A DNA stretch of 11,912 nt. Source: Clostridia bacterium. Its GTDB lineage: Bacteria; Bacillota; DSM-521; Neomoorellales; Neomoorellaceae. The position numbers and the translations under genes were made by a program. This document shows positions 6,550 to 11,912 of the stretch, one piece after another; the first letter of the stretch is position 1, and each line of letters begins with the position of its first letter. The notes beneath the pieces were generated by a model. The model worked only from the letters and a program-made list of their open reading frames with translations. It was not told the DNA's origin and ran no database searches. Location of the stretch: positions 1 through 11,912 of the forward strand of contig JAAYGJ010000263.1 in NCBI GenBank assembly GCA_012727745.1, read 5' to 3'.

Positions 6550-8145
6550 TTAATGACCCCTTTGCAGCCGCTTAAGGAACAGCCCTCTAATAATCTTTAT
6601 TTCTTCAAGACCCAGGCAAAGTCCCAACCCTGCAAATACCAGCACTCCAGCTGCAACTAAGACCCCTGTTCTAAGCAGGAGGCCCAACGGTGAACCCTGC
6701 CAGGCAAACACTGCCAGTGTCTGCCCAGCGAACCAGACCAGCAGCCCCATCACCAGCGCTATCAGCCCCACCTTCGCAACAACAGCCAGCAGGGCAGTTC
6801 CCTTTATTTGCGGCAGGCGGCGCTTAAGGGTCAGGTATAACATAAGGGTATAGAGCGTAATTGCCAGGGAATTGGCCAGGGCCAAACCCCCATGGCCGAG
6901 ACGCGGCGCCAGGATATAGCTGCCAATAATATTTAATACTACGGAAATAAGCCCGGTAATCACCGGGACAGATACATCCTGCAGGGCATAAAAAGTCCGG
7001 GTAAAAATCGGGTGCATGGCCTGGGCCAGGAGGCCGAAGCAAAAATATAATACTGCCGTAGAGGTCATAGCTGTCGCCTGGGCATCAAATGCCCCCCGTT
7101 GGAATATTAGCTGTACTAGAGGTTGACGTAAAACTATTAAACCTACTGCCGCCGGTAAAATCATTAAAGTAACCAGCCCCAGCCCCCGGTCAATCAGACG
7201 GGCCATCTCCTCATGATTATCCCGGGCCGCCTGTTCAGCCAGGGCGGGAAAAATAGCGGTGGTAACGCTGGCAACAAACACCCCCAGGGGCACAGCCACC
7301 AGACGATTGCCAAAATCCAGCGCTGTAATGCTCCCCGGCAACAGCTGGGAAGCAAATACCCGGTTGGTAGCCAGGTAAAGTTGCACCACCGCCAGGCTGA
7401 AACAAACCGGCAACAGGTGACGGCCGATTTGCCGCACAGCCGGGTGGTGCGGCATAAACTGCCGCTGGTAACTAAACTGCAATCGCGGCAGGTCGGGCAG
7501 CTGAATGAGCAGGAAACCAATAAAGCCAAACACCGTACCTACGGCCAGCCCAGTAACCCCGTACCTAGCCCCGCCCAGTAAAACGATGGCAATAATAATT
7601 ATATTGCTGGTAGCCGGGGCCAGAGCTGGTGAAGTAAAGATATAGCCCGCATTTAAAATACCGCTGACCAGCATGCCGGTAGCCATGAAAGGCAGGGATA
7701 AAAACATAATCCGCGTTAGCTTCACAGCTAGACTGTAATCCTGGCCGGTAAAACCCGGAGCCAGCGCTTTTACCAGCCAGGGTGCCAACCCGATACCGGC
7801 AACTGCCAGTACCAACGTCAACAAAACCGTCCAGTTGCCGACAGCACTGGCTACAGCCCAACCCTGCCGCCGTTCACCTTTAACAAGATAAGTGGTAACC
7901 ACCGGTACCATCACTGTAACAAAGGCCATTCCCAGGATGGTCTCTAAAAAATAGGGGATTGTATAAGCCACCAGGTAGGCATCGGTTGCTGCCCCTGCGC
8001 CAAAAACAGCAGCAATGCTAGCGTCGCGGACAAATCCCAGGAGGCGGCTTAACAGATTCAATAAGAGCACGATGCCTGCCGCCCTGGCCATCCGGGCTAC
8101 CGGGCTTGTTTCCAGAGGCTGTTGATAAGCGCCGTTATTTTTCAC
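6550..8145 (-). CDS. murJ: MurJ-type lipid-linked oligosaccharide flippase (MOP superfamily)
   Basis: This 531-residue protein has about 14 membrane helices and clear MurJ/MviN similarity. MurJ flips lipid II or related undecaprenyl-linked intermediates across the membrane. The start of the fold is typical: SRLLGFVRDASIAAVFGAGAATDAYLVA at about 33-60, with Arg34, Arg40, Asp41 and Asp55. NRLVAVPLGV at 280-289 holds Arg281. Compared by eye with E. coli MurJ, the second-helix stretch LLRRIFAEGAF is replaced by FLETILGMAF, so Arg52 of E. coli has no basic counterpart, and the Glu273 position is Ala284. The start used is a GTG at 8145 with no good Shine-Dalgarno; an ATG at 8091 (residue 19) is an alternative. 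It follows csaB by 19 bases, so coupled translation is likely. The substrate could be lipid II or a secondary wall polymer precursor. Confidence 0.9.
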   Translation of the reverse strand: MKNNGAYQQPLETSPVARMARAAGIVLLLNLLSRLLGFVRDASIAAVFGAGAATDAYLVAYTIPYFLETILGMAFVTVMVPVVTTYLVKGERRQGWAVASAVGNWTVLLTLVLAVAGIGLAPWLVKALAPGFTGQDYSLAVKLTRIMFLSLPFMATGMLVSGILNAGYIFTSPALAPATSNIIIIAIVLLGGARYGVTGLAVGTVFGFIGFLLIQLPDLPRLQFSYQRQFMPHHPAVRQIGRHLLPVCFSLAVVQLYLATNRVFASQLLPGSITALDFGNRLVAVPLGVFVASVTTAIFPALAEQAARDNHEEMARLIDRGLGLVTLMILPAAVGLIVLRQPLVQLIFQRGAFDAQATAMTSTAVLYFCFGLLAQAMHPIFTRTFYALQDVSVPVITGLISVVLNIIGSYILAPRLGHGGLALANSLAITLYTLMLYLTLKRRLPQIKGTALLAVVAKVGLIALVMGLLVWFAGQTLAVFAWQGSPLGLLLRTGVLVAAGVLVFAGLGLCLGLEEIKIIRGLFLKRLQRGH

Positions 8146-8164
8146 TTATTATCTGTATGCAGCT

Positions 8165-9268
8165 TTAGCCGCTTATAGCTCCCTTCTTTAAATAATCCAC
8201 TGCCAGGCGGGCATTATCCAGCGCCCGCGGTTTTAATTCAGCGGCCGCCGCCTGAACCCGCTGGGCCTGCTCTTCCCGGTTGCCCAGGGCGACCCGCAGC
8301 ATTTCCTGCAAACTGCTGGCTGTAACACCGCTCAGAGAGACCAGCAAAGCTTGCTCCATTGAGCGGGCAAAAGCCGCTACTTTAGGATCATACGAAAGGG
8401 CCATGAAGGGCACCCCCATAACCGCAGCCAGAATGAGGGCATGGAGCCGCATGCCGATTAAGAACTGCAGTTTCCCGATAATGGCCATGATGGTAGGCAA
8501 GCTCATTTTCTCCCTGATAACAAGCGACGGTTGGTGCATCAGGCGCGCTACCTGGCGGCAGGCCTCCACGTCAGCAGGGAATTGGAAAGGCAAGAATACA
8601 ACCTGCCAGCCCCCGGCAACAAGTCCGTCAGCCGCCGCAGCCAGCTCCTGCCAGAAAGTAGCTGCTACCGGCCAGGAACGCACCGAAATACCCACCACCG
8701 GACCGCTAAGCTCGAACTGCCGCCACCTATCCAATCCTGGCTGGAGATCCATCGTTTCCGGCTCCAGGCCCAACACCGGATCAGCGGTAACATAAACTGG
8801 CGGTTTATTTACACCCAGCTCCACTAAAAGCTGACGCGATTCACTATCCCGCAAGGTAATAAGCTGCATCCCGTCCAGCACTTTGGCGGCCAGACGACGG
8901 CTCCAGGAACGCTTTAACGGTCCCAAGCCCTGGGCGTAACACATTGCCGGCTTGCCTAGCGTACGGGCCAGAGTTATTAGACCCGCATAATAGCACAGGC
9001 TTTTTGGGCCGGTAACATCCTGGAAAAGGCTGCCCCCTCCGCTGATAAAGAGATCAGCCTGCCGGATTGCTTCCGCCACCGCTGCCGGCTGCCAGCGGTT
9101 TACCGCCTCAACCCCTAAGGCCGCTGCCGTCTGTTGCGGCCGTTGCGAAAGGACGGTAATTCCCAGCCCGGGTTCCAGAGAGCGCAGGGCCTGAACCATA
9201 CTGTAAAGGACCGCTTCATCGCCAGTATTATTGAAACCGTAATAGCCGGAAATAACTACCCTGGCCAT
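8165..9268 (-). CDS. csaB: Polysaccharide pyruvyl transferase CsaB
   Basis: CsaB adds pyruvate as a ketal to secondary wall polysaccharide. In Gram-positives this modification creates the ligand for SLH domains and so anchors S-layer proteins. Family features: an N-terminal VVISGYYGFNNTGDEA motif (about 4-19), a glycine-rich SGGGSLFQD at 76-84, TADPVL at 161-166, and the GT-B-like C-terminal signature GMRLHALIL at 272-280 followed by LSYDPKV at 291-297. I chose the ATG at 9268 (367 residues) because it gives the family's usual MxxVVISGYYGF opening and has GGGGGGTG eight bases upstream. An ATG at 9298 would add ten residues and also has a GGAG close upstream, so it remains possible. It lies 19 bases before the MurJ-type gene and follows the DUF5693-like gene. 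The upstream gap holds a hairpin, a palindrome and direct repeats. Confidence 0.93.
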   Translation of the reverse strand: MARVVISGYYGFNNTGDEAVLYSMVQALRSLEPGLGITVLSQRPQQTAAALGVEAVNRWQPAAVAEAIRQADLFISGGGSLFQDVTGPKSLCYYAGLITLARTLGKPAMCYAQGLGPLKRSWSRRLAAKVLDGMQLITLRDSESRQLLVELGVNKPPVYVTADPVLGLEPETMDLQPGLDRWRQFELSGPVVGISVRSWPVAATFWQELAAAADGLVAGGWQVVFLPFQFPADVEACRQVARLMHQPSLVIREKMSLPTIMAIIGKLQFLIGMRLHALILAAVMGVPFMALSYDPKVAAFARSMEQALLVSLSGVTASSLQEMLRVALGNREEQAQRVQAAAAELKPRALDNARLAVDYLKKGAISG

Positions 9269-9314
9269 ACCCGGCCCACCCCCCATTTCCCATTTCATAC
9301 CTCTCCATTGTACA

Positions 9315-9390
9315 GGCGCCCCCAGCCTACCCCCAACAAGAAACTATTGTTTTGATTAATCACGTTATTCTCTGTAGGGCGCCCCCGCCT
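9315..9390. repeat. Imperfect direct repeat GGCGCCCCC(A)GCCT flanking an AT-rich core before csaB
   Basis: GGCGCCCCC occurs at 9315-9323 and again at 9378-9386, each followed by GCCT with at most one inserted base. Between the copies is an AT-rich stretch with a perfect ten-base palindrome, TGATTAATCA, at 9353-9362. On the minus strand, TACAAT at 9313-9308 with TTGGGG 18 bases upstream could be a weak promoter within this region. Such an arrangement could be an operator, but no regulator is known. Confidence 0.45.
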
Positions 9391-9391
9391 T

Positions 9392-9416
9392 AGATAAAAC
9401 AGCTATAACTTTATCT
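9392..9416 (-). other. Hairpin at the DUF5693-like gene stop codon
   Basis: AGATAAA (9392-9398) and TTTATCT (9410-9416) form a perfect seven-base-pair stem with an 11-base loop, spanning the stop codon of the gene that ends at 9411. No run of T residues follows on the minus strand, so it is unlikely to be a full intrinsic terminator. It may stabilise or process the transcript between that gene and csaB. Confidence 0.4.
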
Positions 9417-11321
9417 AGACCCCAGAGGCAATTTTTTTGCCACTTTCTTAATAGCACAGACAAAGCCCACCAGCAGCAAGCCGAGAAACAGGCCCAGCCA
9501 CAGCCCGTTAAAAGTACGCTGCAAAGATATTAGCAGCGGAATATGGAGATGACAGAAGGTATTCACCAGGGAAATCTGCCCCACCAGGCCCAGCAACCAT
9601 AAAGGCAGGTAGCGGTGCTGGTTGCCTAAGACCAGGCTTAGTAGCAGGAAAGGATAGCCTATCAAGAATTCCTTGGTCCGGGGCCGAGTCAATAAGACAT
9701 CGTCCAGGAAGGAGCGTAGCTGCCCCTCAAAAGGTAAAAGGCCGACTCCTTCGTTTCCGCTGCGGCTGATGTAAACCAAACCGGCAACAGCTGCCACTGC
9801 CGCCAGAATAATTAGTTTCGCAGTCAGGGGGGCATTTAACCATTGCTTGAGAGCATCCCAGGTTTGCCGTCCCTCCAGACAGATTATCGCCACAGCTGCA
9901 AATATTAGCAGGGGGATAATAAAAGCTAGCTTCACACCCTTAAATTCGTTTAGCTTGAGGAAAAAAGAATTATCCGCCAAAATCGCGGCAATAATTAGCG
10001 CCCCCAGGAAAGCTACCAATGTGGTGCGCAAGAGGACAAATAGCGCAGCTCCCAGACCCCGGGGTTTAGCTGACCAGGCAGTCAGCACCGCCAGGGTAGG
10101 AAAGATAATCGCCGCCCCCAGGGCCATGGCCTGTCGGGCCAGCAACACCTGAATCTGTTGCCACAAAACTACAGTCCAAATTATTGCCCCCAGCACTCCC
10201 AAAATAACGGCCAGGCGGGCTAAACGGCACTGCTGCAACAAAAGGACCCCGGCTGCCAACACCCCCAGACCAGCTATAAAAACCATCCGGCGGGAAAAAG
10301 GAAAGGGAACAAAGGTCCGCGCCTGTCCCAGGGTAAAACCATCATCCAGCAAGGCTTGTTTTAATTGTCCCAGATAACTTAGATTATCCTTTAGCCAGTC
10401 ACCGGTACCAGGGGTTAATTTTAACCGGGTGATCAGCAGACGCATATTTCTTTCCCGCGCTGCCAGCTTGTAGCGAGCCAAGGCTTCGGTAAAGGTTAAT
10501 TTTTCCATTTCTTCTATGCTAATGCTGTGAACCCGGATAGCATTTCGGTCCAAAAGCATAGCCAGTTCTTCCAGCCCGGCCTGGGGGAAAAACTCAATAA
10601 TCCCCAGCGGTGCCTTTAATTGCTGCAACCCGCTTATCAGGTACTGAAGGTTATCAGGATAACCGGGCAGGTATTTGTCGTTAAATAGTATAGCAACTAT
10701 ATGTTCCCTGTAAGAAAGCAGCGGTTTTAGAACAGCGGTTAACTCCTGCTCAGCACCGTACCACCAGCGCAGCTGGGGTACAATCAGCATGCCTTGCTGG
10801 GCTGCCAGTGCCAGGTCTTCCTCGGAGAAGCCCAGGCCCAGTTTCTCCAGCTCCTTTGCCGGCATGGGCACTCCCAAAACGTACCAATCATCGGCGTCCA
10901 GTTCCTGCACCATACCGCCCGGTATTTTATAGTGCAGCTGCAGCTTCACCCGTTCAGCCAGTACCGGATCACAGGTAAAAAAATAGGTGTAATCTGACCG
11001 CACCTGCGCCTGGAGGCTTTTTGGCAGGGCGTCAAGGGCTTCAGCGCCTGAACGCACCCAGAGCTTCTGCTGCAAGTCTTCAATTGTTTGTTCTTTAAAC
11101 AGCAGGGCATTGACACCCTGCTGTTGCAGCCGGTTTATCACTTCCGCTTTACTTAAGCCGCTCCACCGGGCCAGCGTTTCGACCTGCTGGTAGTCTGCTG
11201 CCAGAGTTACCACCCGGCTGGCCTGCTCTACGTCAACTCTGTCAGCCAGTATAAACCCAGACGCCAGCGTGGCAGCAATAATTATTACCCAGAGCACAGG
11301 CTGGTATAAACGGTTTGCCAA
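9411..11321 (-). CDS. DUF5693-like polytopic membrane protein
   Basis: The protein has an N-terminal membrane helix (about residues 8-26), a large domain of about 320 residues probably outside the membrane, and eight or nine further helices in the C-terminal 290 residues. It matches what I recall of DUF5693, a family found beside csaB in clostridia, including a late loop RPRTKEFLIGYP at about 546-557. The outer domain has GIIEFFPQAG (about 240-249) and looks alpha/beta; no catalytic motif is evident. I chose the TTG at 11321 because AAGGAG lies seven bases upstream of it. A longer frame begins with another TTG at 11339, but that would put the ribosome site inside the gene. The product is 636 residues. 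Its place at the head of a csaB/murJ/wecA run suggests a part in export, polymerisation or modification of the wall polysaccharide. That role is inferred only from position and topology. Confidence 0.83.
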   Translation of the reverse strand: MANRLYQPVLWVIIIAATLASGFILADRVDVEQASRVVTLAADYQQVETLARWSGLSKAEVINRLQQQGVNALLFKEQTIEDLQQKLWVRSGAEALDALPKSLQAQVRSDYTYFFTCDPVLAERVKLQLHYKIPGGMVQELDADDWYVLGVPMPAKELEKLGLGFSEEDLALAAQQGMLIVPQLRWWYGAEQELTAVLKPLLSYREHIVAILFNDKYLPGYPDNLQYLISGLQQLKAPLGIIEFFPQAGLEELAMLLDRNAIRVHSISIEEMEKLTFTEALARYKLAARERNMRLLITRLKLTPGTGDWLKDNLSYLGQLKQALLDDGFTLGQARTFVPFPFSRRMVFIAGLGVLAAGVLLLQQCRLARLAVILGVLGAIIWTVVLWQQIQVLLARQAMALGAAIIFPTLAVLTAWSAKPRGLGAALFVLLRTTLVAFLGALIIAAILADNSFFLKLNEFKGVKLAFIIPLLIFAAVAIICLEGRQTWDALKQWLNAPLTAKLIILAAVAAVAGLVYISRSGNEGVGLLPFEGQLRSFLDDVLLTRPRTKEFLIGYPFLLLSLVLGNQHRYLPLWLLGLVGQISLVNTFCHLHIPLLISLQRTFNGLWLGLFLGLLLVGFVCAIKKVAKKLPLGSR

Positions 11322-11561
11322 GATAAGGCTCCTTCCCAAAAAATAAATTTAGCGTCTTGCTCCCTAAGGGCAGGGGCAAATGCCTCCGGACGCCGCTTGC
11401 AGCTGCCCGGCAAGCCCACCCCCCCGGCAACAACTTGCTCCTAAGCTACTGTTATTTTCGCTATTTGCCTTCCGGGAACATCTTCCGGAAGCTTGTCCTG
11501 CTATTATTCGCCGGGCAATGGCTAAATCCTCTTTAGGTGCTAAGTGCACCTGCAAAAGCCG

Positions 11562-11659
11562 CTCCTGTCCCCCCGTCCCTGCCACCGCCTCCTTTTTCCC
11601 TGCCTCCTAATTATCCTTCTCCCACCTTATTATCTCTTGTCCTGCATCTTGCCTCTTGT
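11562..11659. repeat. Polypyrimidine (plus strand)/polypurine (minus strand) tract
   Basis: By my count only 17 of 98 plus-strand bases are purines. The tract is built from short variants of CCTCC, CTTGCC and CTCTTGT; CTCTTGT appears at 11634-11640 and 11653-11659. It looks like a low-complexity spacer, not coding sequence. On the minus strand it is GGAGG-rich. Confidence 0.6.
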
Positions 11660-11787
11660 AATTTAGACGTCACTTGCCCCCAGCAGGTTCCATTTACCAT
11701 GCATTACGTCTCTCTTTTTTTCTTAATCCTTTACTAATAGCTCACACAGCCAGAATGAAAACAGGTCCCCTAGCACCCAGCCTGCAC

Positions 11788-11816
11788 TTGACAAAAATTA
11801 TTTCTCGGCGTATAAC
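11788..11816 (+). promoter_or_regulatory. Sigma-A promoter for the FmdB-type gene
   Basis: TTGACA at 11788-11793 matches the -35 consensus exactly, and TATAAC at 11811-11816 matches five of six positions of the -10 consensus, with an ideal 17-base spacer. Transcription should start near 11823, leaving a leader of about 45 bases. The leader has a small hairpin GGCTA/TAGCC at 11826-11839 ahead of the ribosome site GGAGGTG at 11852-11858. Confidence 0.8.
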
Positions 11817-11867
11817 CTATTCTGGGGCTATCTTTAGCCAATAGCAATAGCGGAGGTGGTAATAAAT

Positions 11868-11912
11868 ATGCATAATTATGATTACAGATGTCGAAAATGC
11901 GGGGTATTTGAA
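11868..11912 (+). CDS. FmdB-family zinc-ribbon protein, partial (N-terminus only)
   Basis: The ATG at 11868 has GGAGGTG nine bases upstream and a strong promoter further upstream. Only 15 codons lie in the window: MHNYDYRCRKCGVFE. The opening Y-x-Y-R-C-x-x-C-G is the characteristic start of the short FmdB/CxxC-CxxC zinc-ribbon proteins, usually 60-110 residues, which were named as putative regulators but whose function is mostly unknown. The second CxxC pair would lie beyond the window. The gene is divergent from the envelope cluster, so a functional link is not implied. Confidence 0.8.
   Translation, partial: MHNYDYRCRKCGVFE

Larger units (their letters stand above)
11322..11867. other. Gene-free divergent intergenic region (546 bases)
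   Basis: No convincing gene was found here. The stretch separates the DUF5693-like gene (leftward) from the FmdB-type gene (rightward). It contains a palindrome CTTCCGGAAG near 11483-11492, an inverted repeat AGGTGC/GCACCT at 11535-11551, a polypyrimidine tract at 11562-11659, and a strong rightward promoter at 11788-11816. A leftward promoter for the envelope cluster is expected somewhere here, but I could not identify one with confidence. Short frames on both strands in 11364-11610 lack ribosome sites and recognisable motifs. Confidence 0.6.

Noticed and set aside
8280..8795. 171-codon plus-strand frame inside csaB
   Set aside because: It is antisense to conserved CsaB motifs, with Ser/Thr/Arg-rich composition and no family match; a shadow of the real gene.
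11322..11339. TTG at 11339 as the start of the DUF5693-like gene
   Set aside because: The only good ribosome site (AAGGAG) lies downstream of this codon and is correctly spaced for the TTG at 11321.
11364..11585. A 73-codon minus-strand frame with the segment RLLQVHLAPKEDLAIARRI
   Set aside because: Part of it looks protein-like, but the rest is Gly/Ser/Cys-rich low-complexity sequence, there is no supported start distinct from the GGAGG-rich tract, and no family was recognised. It could be a gene remnant, but I cannot support it.

Overview
This window looks like a chromosomal segment of a clostridial Firmicute (Bacillota), possibly a thermophilic Moorella/Desulfotomaculum-like lineage. The gene families point that way: a ComFA competence helicase, a CsaB pyruvyl transferase with a DUF5693 membrane protein, a TagO/WecA-type transferase, frequent GTG/TTG starts and AGGAGG-type ribosome binding sites. 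I see no phage, transposon, CRISPR, tRNA or rRNA signal. The lineage is inferred from gene content, not proven.

Nearly all genes lie on the minus strand, so transcription runs from high to low coordinates. Positions 11321 to 4720 hold a cell-envelope gene run: a DUF5693-like membrane protein, CsaB, a MurJ-type flippase, FabZ, a WecA/TagO-type transferase and a small secreted coiled-coil protein. It ends at a clear intrinsic terminator at 4675-4696. Together these genes suggest building, flipping and pyruvylating an undecaprenyl-linked secondary wall polysaccharide that could anchor SLH-type S-layer proteins. FabZ supplies membrane fatty acids.

Below the terminator, a second minus-strand group (4611 to 2305) holds a 31-residue membrane peptide, a YetF-like DUF421 protein and a phosphohexomutase. 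The phosphohexomutase may feed sugar phosphates to the envelope pathway. Its 3' end overlaps by 11 bases a tiny convergent plus-strand gene (2151-2315) for a 54-residue zinc-ribbon protein. That gene is divergent from a 143-residue single-span membrane protein of unknown function, which is followed by comFA. comFA runs off the left edge without its C-terminus.

The right end has a 546-base gene-free stretch (11322-11867) with a polypyrimidine/polypurine tract and small inverted repeats. Near its end is a strong sigma-A promoter driving a plus-strand FmdB-type zinc-ribbon gene, of which only 15 codons are inside the window.

The least explained items are the two tiny genes (54 and 31 residues), the MurJ relative that appears to lack charged residues known in E. 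coli MurJ, and the polypurine spacer. I did not find a convincing wholly new system.
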